Shown here in pieces: positions 1 to 6,001 of a DNA stretch of 13,289 bases; the first letter of the stretch is position 1, and each line of letters starts with the position of its first letter. The notes beneath the pieces are model-generated. The model was not told the origin of the DNA. It worked only from the letters and a program-made list of their open reading frames with translations, and did not search any database. This DNA is from JBKHYG01 sp046565595. Lineage in GTDB: Bacteria > Actinomycetota > AC-67. The position numbers and the translations under genes are program-made. Location: positions 1 through 13,289 of the forward strand of contig JBKHYG010000135.1 in the NCBI GenBank assembly GCA_046565595.1, read 5' to 3'.

Positions 1-30
1 ACCCTCCCCGAGGCGGCGGATGGGGAGGGT
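1..30. other. Perfect 9-bp inverted repeat at the window edge
   Basis: ACCCTCCCC (1-9) and GGGGAGGGT (22-30) are exact reverse complements with a 12-nt loop. There is no T-tract on either side. It lies about 80 nt beyond the stop of the minus-strand gene at 111-830, and the gene to the left is outside the window. It could be a Rho-independent-like terminator of a gene outside, a secondary terminator of the 111-830 gene, or a protein-binding palindrome. Confidence 0.35.
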
Positions 31-59
31 TCGAGTGTCGCGCGGACCGCATCTGAGCG

Positions 60-101
60 GACCGTACGACGGTCTATGGGTTCGGTCCAGGCTGGGCCGA
101 A
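60..101 (-). terminator. Probable terminator hairpins after the 111-830 gene
   Basis: Two hairpins follow the stop codon at 111-113. The first pairs 81-88 with 94-101 (8 bp including one G-T wobble, 5-nt loop). The second pairs 60-65 with 69-74 (6 bp, 3-nt loop). Neither is followed by a clear U-run, which is common in high-GC Gram-positives. The position 10 nt after the stop supports a termination or 3'-end stabilising role; this is inferred. Confidence 0.4.
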
Positions 102-110
102 CCTGTCATA

Positions 111-830
111 TCAGCCAACCGCGACGACCGGGCCTGCGGTCCAGGTGAACGAGCCGCGGTTACACCAAGGGTCGAGTCCGTAGCCTTCCACGGTCAGTTC
201 ACCAAGCATGAGCGGCGATTCGGCGTCGATGAGCAGTTCCGCCGGACCGAGGATCAGCTCGCCTGGGACAGGCCCGGACACGCTGCTCGAAGCTTCCATG
301 TAGCCGCTGACCAACATCTCGTCGAACCCGGCACGGATCTGGGCGGGTAGCGCGAGGGTGGCGGTCCCCGGGGCCGGGTGCTGGAGGGTAAGTCTCGGTT
401 CGCGGTGATCGGCGAACCCTTGGAAGTCGAGCCTCTGCCAGCCAAGCAGTTCGTCACTGGCGTCGAAGGCTTGCGCGATCGCGACCCCACCGTAGGCGCC
501 CTGTTGGTCTGCGAACCCGTCCCAGCCGAACATGATCGAGTCGGCGTCGGTGGACATCGTCTGGGTATAGACCGAGCCGAGGTTTCCTTCATCGACGCCC
601 GTGATCGTCAACTCAACGGTCACCTGGGAGGTGCCGTCAGGAGCGTTCAACGCGAAACCGAAGGCTTCTTCGCGCAGACAGGTAGCAACACCCTCATCGT
701 CGATCTGGACCGTCACATCTGGCCGAGAGGTCAAGCTGATGAGAGGGGCGGCAGTCTCGGCACCGGCGACCCCGAATGAGGTGGCGGATGCGAGCAACAG
801 GGTGAGGGAGAGGATCCGTCGCATGGACAT
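111..830 (-). CDS. Secreted protein of unknown function
   Basis: The product is 239 aa if it starts at the ATG at 828-830; the ATG at 822-824 (two codons later, MRR...) is equally possible, and neither has a strong Shine-Dalgarno. The N-terminus is a Sec signal peptide: RR, then a hydrophobic stretch of about residues 6-22, with likely cleavage after the GVAGA region. The mature part is rich in alternating hydrophobic/polar stretches (TVELTITGV, AELLIDAESP) that suggest an all-beta, Ig-like fold. It has only two Cys (C51 and C223), near the two ends, which could form one disulfide. The frame stays open upstream to 1055, but that part overlaps the 3' end of leuS and has non-coding character. 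I do not recognise the family. It follows leuS by 133 nt and may have its own promoter. Confidence 0.75.
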   Translation of the reverse strand: MSMRRILSLTLLLASATSFGVAGAETAAPLISLTSRPDVTVQIDDEGVATCLREEAFGFALNAPDGTSQVTVELTITGVDEGNLGSVYTQTMSTDADSIMFGWDGFADQQGAYGGVAIAQAFDASDELLGWQRLDFQGFADHREPRLTLQHPAPGTATLALPAQIRAGFDEMLVSGYMEASSSVSGPVPGELILGPAELLIDAESPLMLGELTVEGYGLDPWCNRGSFTWTAGPVVAVG

Positions 831-935
831 GAGGTTCGCCGCGCGCACCCGCACCCCTTGCCGACGCACGCCCGAAGGGTCGGGCGCGTTCGCAGCCTCC
901 CCTAACGGCACGGTTCGCCCGCCAACGCACGGATG

Positions 936-950
936 CCCGGTTCGCCCGGG
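936..950 (-). terminator. Possible terminator hairpin after leuS
   Basis: CCCGG (936-940) pairs with CCGGG (946-950) around a 5-nt loop, 13-28 nt beyond the leuS stop codon at 964-966. A second small hairpin (871-875 with 880-884) lies further down the 133-nt gap. There is no T-run. The rest of the gap (831-935) shows no gene. Confidence 0.35.
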
Positions 951-963
951 GTTACGGTTCCGA

Positions 964-3405
964 TCAGGCCTTGACGACGAAGTTGACCAGTTTCGGGGGC
1001 CGCACGATGACCTTCGCGATGTCGCCGCCTTCGAGATGCTTGGCCACATTCGCATCCGAACGGGCCGCCGCTTCCATGGCTTCTCCGGTCACATCCGCCG
1101 GAACCTCGATGGTCGCGCGTACCTTCCCGTTCACCTGGACGGCCATTGTCACCGTGTCATCGGCGACCAAGCCAGGGTCCGCCTCTGGCCACGAGGCGCG
1201 ATGCACCGAACCTTCGTGTCCCAGCCGCGCCCAGAGTTCCTCCGCGATGAATGGCGCATACGGGGCCAGCATGCGGACCAGAGCGTCCACGGCTTCGGCC
1301 GCATCCGCTTCGGGAGAGTCGGCGGCGTGGGTCGAGATCTCGTTTGTCAGTACCTGCAATTTGCTGATCGCGGTGTTGAACTTGAAGCGTCCGGTGTCCT
1401 CGGTCGTACCGGCGATCGCCTTGTGCGTTGCTTTCCGCAACTGCGACTCGCCGCTGGGCTCGCCGGTCGCGGACGCGTGTTCCAAGGCCAGACGCCACAC
1501 GCGACTCAACCAGCGGAACACCCCCTGCGGAGATACATCGGCCCAATCGACATCTGCTTCGAAGGGTCCTGCGAACAGCATCGTGACCCGTGCGGTGTCG
1601 GCGCCGTACTCGTCGATGATCTCCTTGGGCGCCACCAGGTTGCCGCGGCTCTTGCTCATCGCCGCGCCTTCCATGATGACCTGACCCTGGTTCATCAGCC
1701 TCGGGAAGGGCTCGGTGAAACCGACCAGCCCGATGTCGTGGAACACCTTGGTCAGGAACCGCGAGTAGAGCAGGTGCAGGATCGCATGCTCGACCCCGCC
1801 GGTGTACTGATCGACCGGCATCCATTTGCCTACCGCGTGCGTGTCGAACGCGGCCTTCTCGAAGTCGGGCGAGCAGTAGCGCAAGAAATACCAACTCGAG
1901 TCGACGAAAGTGTCCATCGTGTCGGTGTCACGCTTCGCAGCACCCCCGCAGGTAGGACACTCGGTCTTCACGAAGCCCTCATCGCGAGCGAGCGGACTCA
2001 TCTCTCCGGCTGACCAATCCAAGCCTTGCGGCAGCTGGACCGGCAGTTGTTCGTCGGGGACCGGTACCTCGCCGCACTTCGAGCAGTGAACGATCGGGAT
2101 CGGCGCGCCCCACGAGCGCTGTCGACTGATCAGCCAATCACGCAGACGGAAACGGACGCGTCCCTCTCCCCTGCCTTCCGAGCTCAACCAGGCGACGACA
2201 TCTGGGATACCTGACGGCGTCGGCGTCCCGTCGAAGTGTGCAGAGTTGATCATCCGCCCTTCGCCCACATACGGCGCGTCCTGCTCCGGATGCGAGCCGT
2301 CGGCCGGTTCGATCACCTGCCGGATGGGCAGGTCGAACTGCTTGGCGAACTCGAAGTCGCGGCCATCATGCGCGGGCACAGCCATGATCGCGCCGGTGCC
2401 ATAGTCCAGCAACACATAGTCGGCCAGCCAGATCGGGATCCGCTCGTCGTTGACCGGGTTGATCGCGTACGAGCCGGTGAACAAACCGCTCTTCTCCTTA
2501 CCTGTCGAAGAGCGTTCGATCTCGGACTTGCTGCGGACCTCGGCCAGGAACGCGTCGAAGCGTTCGGCAGCCTCGCCGTTGCACAGCTGTTTGGCCAGCG
2601 GGTGTTCGGGGGCTAGGACCATGAAGGTCGCGCCCCACAGCGTGTCTGGCCGCGTCGTATAAACGGGGAACTCGATATCGGAATCGGCGACCCGGAAGGT
2701 CACATCTGCGCCTTCGCTGCGGCCGATCCAGTTGCGTTGCATCGCGATGACGCGTTCTGGCCAATCGACCAGCGTGTCCATGTCATCCAACAGCCGCTGG
2801 GCGTAATCGGTGATCTTGAAGAACCATTGGGTCAGATCACGCTTGATGACAGCGGTGTCGCACCGCTCGCACAAGCCTTGGATGACCTGTTCGTTCGCCA
2901 GGACCGTGTTGCAAGACGGACACCAGTTCGCCGGTGCTGCCTTGCGATACGCGAGGCCCTTCTCGTAGAGGCGCAGGAAGATCCACTGTGTCCACCGGTA
3001 GTACTCGGGGTCGCAGGTGTTCAGGCGACGCGACCAATCGAAGCTCATGCCCAGGCGCTTGAACGAGTCGGCCTGCTGCGAGATGTTCGAGTAGGTCCAT
3101 TCGCGAGGATCCACGCCGCGCTTGCTGGCGGCGTTCTCGGCCGGCAAACCGAAGGCATCCCAGCCGATCGGGTGCAGCACCTCATGGCCGGTCATCGCTT
3201 TGAAGCGCGCGATGACATCGCCGCCGGTGAAGGCCTCCAGGTGTCCCATGTGCAGGTCGCCGGATGGGTAGGGGAACATGTCCAGGGCGTAGAACTTCGG
3301 CTTCCCGCTGGATAGGTCCGCCGTATGCAGGCCGTCCTTGACCCATCGTTCGGCCCACTCAGGCTCGAAATCGTTCGGGTGATATCGCTCGGGACCGTCG
3401 CTCAT
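964..3405 (-). CDS. leuS: Leucine--tRNA ligase (class I aminoacyl-tRNA synthetase)
   Basis: A complete cytoplasmic enzyme of 813 aa that charges tRNA-Leu with leucine using ATP; slightly compact next to the ~860 aa E. coli enzyme. Class I signatures are intact: HMGH at residues 52-55 (HIGH motif) and MSKS at about 583-586 (KMSKS loop). Two Cys pairs, CPSC/CERC (about 162-182) and CSKC/CPTC (about 441-486), look like zinc-binding elements. The CP1 editing domain shows the threonine-rich TTRPDT (250-255) and the catalytic region AVPAHDGRDFEF with Asp347. FVDSSWYFLRY (500-510) and the C-terminal anticodon-binding/VNGKVR region are normal. ATG start at 3403-3405, TGA stop. It lies 64 nt downstream of the selenoprotein gene on the same strand and may be partly co-transcribed. 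No T-box or long leader fits in that gap. Confidence 0.98.
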   Translation of the reverse strand: MSDGPERYHPNDFEPEWAERWVKDGLHTADLSSGKPKFYALDMFPYPSGDLHMGHLEAFTGGDVIARFKAMTGHEVLHPIGWDAFGLPAENAASKRGVDPREWTYSNISQQADSFKRLGMSFDWSRRLNTCDPEYYRWTQWIFLRLYEKGLAYRKAAPANWCPSCNTVLANEQVIQGLCERCDTAVIKRDLTQWFFKITDYAQRLLDDMDTLVDWPERVIAMQRNWIGRSEGADVTFRVADSDIEFPVYTTRPDTLWGATFMVLAPEHPLAKQLCNGEAAERFDAFLAEVRSKSEIERSSTGKEKSGLFTGSYAINPVNDERIPIWLADYVLLDYGTGAIMAVPAHDGRDFEFAKQFDLPIRQVIEPADGSHPEQDAPYVGEGRMINSAHFDGTPTPSGIPDVVAWLSSEGRGEGRVRFRLRDWLISRQRSWGAPIPIVHCSKCGEVPVPDEQLPVQLPQGLDWSAGEMSPLARDEGFVKTECPTCGGAAKRDTDTMDTFVDSSWYFLRYCSPDFEKAAFDTHAVGKWMPVDQYTGGVEHAILHLLYSRFLTKVFHDIGLVGFTEPFPRLMNQGQVIMEGAAMSKSRGNLVAPKEIIDEYGADTARVTMLFAGPFEADVDWADVSPQGVFRWLSRVWRLALEHASATGEPSGESQLRKATHKAIAGTTEDTGRFKFNTAISKLQVLTNEISTHAADSPEADAAEAVDALVRMLAPYAPFIAEELWARLGHEGSVHRASWPEADPGLVADDTVTMAVQVNGKVRATIEVPADVTGEAMEAAARSDANVAKHLEGGDIAKVIVRPPKLVNFVVKA

Positions 3406-3414
3406 GGTGCGCGC

Positions 3415-3442
3415 GGAGTCTAACGGCGCGAAGGGGGACTCC
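3415..3442 (-). promoter_or_regulatory. Hairpin and -10-like box before leuS
   Basis: GGAGTC (3415-3420) pairs with GACTCC (3437-3442) in the 64-nt gap before leuS. The minus strand also carries TAGACT (3417-3422), a TAnnnT -10-like box ending 11 nt before the leuS ATG, which would give a leader of only a few bases. No convincing -35 is visible. The hairpin could instead be the 3' end of the upstream gene's transcript. The two readings are not mutually exclusive and both are weak. Confidence 0.25.
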
Positions 3443-3469
3443 CTAACTGATCTCCCATCCCCGAGCCAC

Positions 3470-4000
3470 TCAAGACGCGCCGGCTGCCTCCAAGACCTCG
3501 TCCAAGGGAGCGTGCTCCTCGGCGCCTTCGGCCCTGTGCTCGTACAGGACCTTCCCGCCAGGGGCGATCACGAATGTCGCGCCCAGCTGATCGACGCGTT
3601 TGCCTCGGGTCTTCTGACGGTGACCCTTGAAGAACGCCTTGGTTCCCCCGAGGATCTGCTTCGGCCCGATCAGGTCGGACATCTTGCCGCGCTTGATCGA
3701 CGCCGTTCGCGCAGCCTCGGCATGCTCGTCGATCAAGACTGTATAGCGGATCTCGTTCTCGGAGATGAAGGCCTTGGCGTAGTCGGCGTTACCGGTTCCG
3801 ATGGCAACCACCTGCGCACCCGCGGCGGTGATCTGGTCGTGATGGCGACGCAACTGCGTCGCATGCTCGCGACAGAAGATTCAGCCGAAGTGCCGAAGGA
3901 AGACCAGGATGGTCAGCTGGTCTTCCCAGAAACCGCCAAGCCGATGCATCTTGCCATCGGCATCTGGCAGCTCTACCGCTCCAAGCGCATTCAGATCCAT
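3470..4000 (-). CDS. Peroxiredoxin-like (PRXL2/AhpC-TSA type) selenoprotein, UxxC active site
   Basis: Read from the ATG at 3998-4000 through an in-frame TGA at 3881-3883, this gives a 176-aa thioredoxin-fold protein ending at a TGA at 3470-3472. Residues 30-46 read TILVFLRHFG-U-IFCREH: the classic strand leading to an RHFGCxFCR redox motif, with TGA (residue 40) in place of the first, peroxidatic Cys and Cys43 as resolving residue. Cys43 is the only Cys. Further family-like features are VVAIGTGN (64-71), a second TRX strand near residues 86-92, and the ATFVIAPGGKVLYEHR hairpin (about 141-156). Coding character is equally good on both sides of the TGA and no frameshift is needed. A SECIS-like stem-loop lies just after the TGA. 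Likely role: cytosolic thiol/peroxide reductase; substrate unknown. Alternatives are a point nonsense mutation (TGT or TGC to TGA), sequencing error, or a short product from TTG at 3851-3853; that would lack the redox centre. It starts without a Shine-Dalgarno and is probably leaderless. Confidence 0.85.
3833..3875 (-). promoter_or_regulatory. Candidate bacterial SECIS element
   Basis: On the minus strand, immediately after the TGA, GCGACGC pairs perfectly with GCGTCGC (outer span 3845-3862) around the tetraloop AGTT. There are 25 nt between the TGA and the loop, and G is the second loop base. Known bacterial SECIS elements have an apical loop roughly 16-37 nt after UGA and a G among the first two loop bases, so both criteria are met. 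A lower helix can form between CTGTCG (from 3875) and CGACCAG (to 3833) with a bulge and an internal loop, making an irregular stem of about 43 nt. Its proposed role is to recruit SelB with GTP and Sec-tRNA. The codons inside it still encode a normal-looking helix (REHATQLRRHH). Confidence 0.7.
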
Positions 4001-4006
4001 ACGCAG

Positions 4007-4012
4007 ATGTTA
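4007..4012 (-). promoter_or_regulatory. -10-like box for a leaderless selenoprotein transcript
   Basis: The minus strand reads TAACAT, then six bases, then the ATG at 4000. In actinobacterial leaderless genes a TAnnnT box at this spacing puts the transcription start on the A of the ATG. There is no Shine-Dalgarno before this ATG, which agrees. No good -35 is visible. Confidence 0.45.
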
Positions 4013-4045
4013 TCGGTCAGGCACGGATGCCGTACGCGAGGACCC

Positions 4046-4074
4046 TTGCGGGGTCATCCGGCCCGATGTATCTT
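4046..4074 (+). promoter_or_regulatory. Candidate promoter for the 4133 secreted protein
   Basis: TTGCGG (4046-4051), 17 bp, then TATCTT (4069-4074) resembles a housekeeping sigma promoter. It would give a leader of about 50 nt containing the GAGGG ribosome-binding site. It lies in the 132-nt divergent gap between the selenoprotein gene and the 4133 gene. Confidence 0.45.
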
Positions 4075-4132
4075 CGATGCTCCCTACAACGGCGTTGACC
4101 AACGAACCAGAACCCCGAGATGAGGGATCAAG

Positions 4133-4696
4133 ATGGGCTACCGCCGATCCGCCATGATCGTGGCCGCTGGACTCCTACCGGTTGGACTTTTCGTCGCCGT
4201 GTCCTCTAACGCCGACGAGCCACAACCATCATCCCCCGTAGCGGAACCTGTGGCCACTTCCGATCAGGACATCCTGTCGGCCATAGGCACGGATATCGAT
4301 GCGACCCTGGAAGAAGTCTTGCCGGCAAGGTACGCAGGCATAGCGATCGGATGGACAGACGAGGTCGCCCGGGCCGTGATCTCGGTCAAGGACGCGTCGA
4401 TCGAAGATCTCGAGTTGCTGCGCTCGACCTACCCATCCATCTCCGAACGGATCGAGGTCCTCTCGGTCCCCCACTCGCGTAGGGAGCTACTTGGATGGCT
4501 GCCGATCGTCGGGGACTACATGCGGTCGCAGTTCGAAGACTCCTACGGTTACGAGGTTCACGGGGCTAGCGGAACCCTCCGGTTGCATGTTCCCGACGAG
4601 GACCCCGGCCCTCACCGCGCAGCCCTCGAAGCAAGAGGCATCCCAGCGACCGCTCTCAGTTTCTCCAGCCACTTCTCGGCCGTGAGAACCCTCTAG
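4133..4696 (+). CDS. Secreted protein of unknown function, probable two-repeat fold
   Basis: 187 aa from an ATG preceded by GAGGG (4122-4126) at a 6-nt spacing. The N-terminus is a signal peptide: basic GYRRS, hydrophobic about residues 8-23, cleavage near SSNA. The mature part holds two similar beta-rich blocks, about 66-120 (YAGIAIGWTD, RAVISVKD, ERIEVLSVPH) and about 138-184 (YGYEVHG, GTLRLHVPD, ATALSFSSHF), each with a helix between strands. This beta-alpha-beta arrangement recalls protease prodomains or inhibitor-type folds, but no protease domain follows and no motif proves it. No Cys is present. It is monocistronic, divergent from the selenoprotein and convergent with the PPOX gene. 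Confidence 0.85.
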   Translation: MGYRRSAMIVAAGLLPVGLFVAVSSNADEPQPSSPVAEPVATSDQDILSAIGTDIDATLEEVLPARYAGIAIGWTDEVARAVISVKDASIEDLELLRSTYPSISERIEVLSVPHSRRELLGWLPIVGDYMRSQFEDSYGYEVHGASGTLRLHVPDEDPGPHRAALEARGIPATALSFSSHFSAVRTL

Positions 4697-4723
4697 GCGA
4701 GCGATCCGGCGCAGACGCTTCTG

Positions 4724-4757
4724 GTGGACCGGCGCCTAGACGGCTCGGCCGGTCCAC
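4724..4757. terminator. Bidirectional terminator between convergent genes
   Basis: GTGGACCGG (4724-4732) and CCGGTCCAC (4749-4757) are perfect 9-bp complements with a 16-nt loop. The stop codon of the minus-strand PPOX gene (4736-4738) sits in the loop, and the plus-strand gene stops 27 nt before the stem. A single hairpin can therefore act on both converging transcripts. No T-tract follows. Confidence 0.5.
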
Positions 4758-5161
4758 GGACCGACTCCGTCGATCCGATCCACGCGGATGCGCGTCACAT
4801 AGCCAGCCGGAGGATCATCCATGGGCGGGAACTTCACACCTTCGCCTAGGTAGACATGTGCCAGGCGTTGCAAAAGTTCGGCCGCTCCTCCCTCGGTGAT
4901 GCGGGCGGTGCCGTAGATGACCGCATATTCGGTCAACCCGATCGCGCTCTTGGTAGGAGACTGCAGCGAGAGCACGACGCGAGGGTCGCCCAAGATGTTG
5001 CGAACCTTCTTGTTCTTGGGCAGGTGACCCATCACCACCTCGCCGTCCTCTATGCCCACCCACGCCAAGGTGAGGTGAGGGGATCCGTCGGGGTTGAGCG
5101 TCACCATGTGGGCCGGCGCGCCAGATGCGATCAGGTCAACGATGCTCTGCGGGAGATCCAT
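4736..5161 (-). CDS. PPOX-class (F420-dependent type) flavoprotein oxidoreductase
   Basis: 141 aa, the usual size of the short split-barrel PPOX family common in Actinomycetota. Diagnostic features are AHMVTLNPDGSPHL (17-30), KNKKVRNILGDPRVVLSL (49-66), which holds the basic cofactor-phosphate-binding stretch, and the C-terminal RIRVDRIDGVGPWTG (124-138) with the GPWTG ending of F420-binding members. Expected role: cytoplasmic homodimer reducing a small substrate with F420H2 or FMN; substrate not predictable. The ATG at 5159-5161 has no Shine-Dalgarno but a TACGAT box 6 nt upstream, so it is probably leaderless. Its stop lies inside the convergent terminator loop. F420 versus FMN use is inferred from family resemblance. 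Confidence 0.92.
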   Translation of the reverse strand: MDLPQSIVDLIASGAPAHMVTLNPDGSPHLTLAWVGIEDGEVVMGHLPKNKKVRNILGDPRVVLSLQSPTKSAIGLTEYAVIYGTARITEGGAAELLQRLAHVYLGEGVKFPPMDDPPAGYVTRIRVDRIDGVGPWTGRAV

Positions 5162-5167
5162 GGTCTG

Positions 5168-5173
5168 ATCGTA
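5168..5173 (-). promoter_or_regulatory. -10-like box for a leaderless PPOX transcript
   Basis: The minus strand reads TACGAT, six bases, ATG. The spacing is the same as before the selenoprotein gene. No Shine-Dalgarno and no clear -35 are present. The remaining gap up to 5212 holds only a weak 4-bp hairpin (5196-5199 with 5206-5209) directly after the lipoprotein stop. Confidence 0.45.
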
Positions 5174-5212
5174 TCTGTCGCGACATCCACGGTGTCCCCG
5201 CTCTAGGGGTTT

Positions 5213-6001
5213 CTACTGCCCAAAACTCCATCTGAGCTCATAACTGATACAACCCTTGTCCACCGACCATTGTACCTCGATTGGCTCTTCTCCAGAGACC
5301 TGCCCCACATCCAAATGTGCAACCGGGGGAGCATCTCGCACATCGACCGCCACGCGATTCCCTACAAGGACCGCTAGGCGCAATGTCGGCCTATCACCGT
5401 CATCACAATCCTTGGCGCCCTCCCAGTCAAATGTCAACCTTAGGTAACCTCGCTCTGGAACGAGAAGCTGATTCGAGCCGCGCATATGATCCCGGTCCGG
5501 GACGCCAAACTCGCCGCCGACAATATCCTCGAACAGAACCACATTAGGCTCGAAACTCACCTCACACCGATCTGCCACAACATCCTCGGGCAGGCGGGGA
5601 CCGGTCCACCCGCCACGCCACGGCGTTACACCGCCGACTGCCGATTTAGAGCCGTGCGGAAGCACGATCATCCTCGTCCCCGGGGTCCATTCATTGCCAT
5701 ATTGACCCTCGAATCGCCAAACGCGATCCCCGTCCGTTACCTGTACCCGGACCAACCCAAGCACCGGTCGCTCAAAGGATACCGGCTCGATCCAAACATC
5801 CTGCTGCTCGACTCGACAAACTGACTCCTCGGACAATGCCATAGGAGCGATGTCACCAAGCGCCAGCACGGGTGCACCGGAACGACCGCCTTCGGGGGGA
5901 GTCCTCGGGGACGCGCAGGCCGAAAGAAGCGCAAGCACCATGGCAAGACACCTGGCACTCAAGACAAGTGCCGTTCCCCGTGCTTCTGCCATGGCGCCCA
6001 T
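5213..6001 (-). CDS. Lipoprotein paired with the RHS-like protein
   Basis: The likely start is the ATG at 5999-6001, overlapping the upstream TGA as TGATG; this gives 262 aa. The ATG at 5990-5992 is an alternative. The frame stays open to 6073 but that part lies inside the RHS gene. A lipoprotein signal peptide ends in the lipobox LSAC with the lipidated Cys29, followed by a Ser/Pro/Gly linker, so the protein should sit on the outer face of the membrane. The mature part is beta-rich with Cys62, 146, 199 and 251. The C-terminal block (about 185-262: RLTFDW, DCDDGD, LRLAVLVG, KGC, ELRW) resembles the end of the preceding RHS-like protein. No known family recognised. GC is low: 28 of 60 bases in 5221-5280. 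Gene pairing suggests a partner, accessory or immunity role, which is inference. Confidence 0.85.
   Translation of the reverse strand: MGAMAEARGTALVLSARCLAMVLALLSACASPRTPPEGGRSGAPVLALGDIAPMALSEESVCRVEQQDVWIEPVSFERPVLGLVRVQVTDGDRVWRFEGQYGNEWTPGTRMIVLPHGSKSAVGGVTPWRGGWTGPRLPEDVVADRCEVSFEPNVVLFEDIVGGEFGVPDRDHMRGSNQLLVPERGYLRLTFDWEGAKDCDDGDRPTLRLAVLVGNRVAVDVRDAPPVAHLDVGQVSGEEPIEVQWSVDKGCISYELRWSFGQ

Noticed and set aside
601..2013. 470-codon open frame on the plus strand opposite leuS
   Set aside because: It is antisense to a clearly functional leuS and to the 111-830 gene. Its Arg/His/Gly-rich, low-complexity translation is typical of antisense frames in high-GC DNA, with no domain or signal peptide.
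3406..3469. T-box or other amino-acid-responsive leader before leuS
   Set aside because: The gap is only 64 nt and shows no T-box sequence or specifier hairpin.
3470..3853. Separate 127-aa protein starting at TTG 3851-3853
   Set aside because: It would begin inside the stem-loop, after the redox motif, without a ribosome-binding site. The conserved N-terminal strand and active site lie upstream in the same frame, so read-through as Sec explains more.
3858..3873. Alternative hairpin GTCGC-GAGCAT-GCGAC closer to the TGA
   Set aside because: Its loop starts only 12 nt after the TGA, nearer than usual for a bacterial SECIS, and its stem is shorter than the 3845-3862 stem with which it competes.
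3881..3883. TGA as evidence of a reassigned genetic code (TGA as Trp or Gly)
   Set aside because: TGA is the natural terminator of leuS, the 111-830 gene, the RHS-like gene, two ceramidase-like genes and the selenoprotein itself, and no other gene here contains an internal TGA.
3404..4123. 239-codon open frame on the plus strand opposite the selenoprotein gene
   Set aside because: The minus-strand reading has recognisable thioredoxin-fold motifs on both sides of the TGA, while the plus-strand frame has none.
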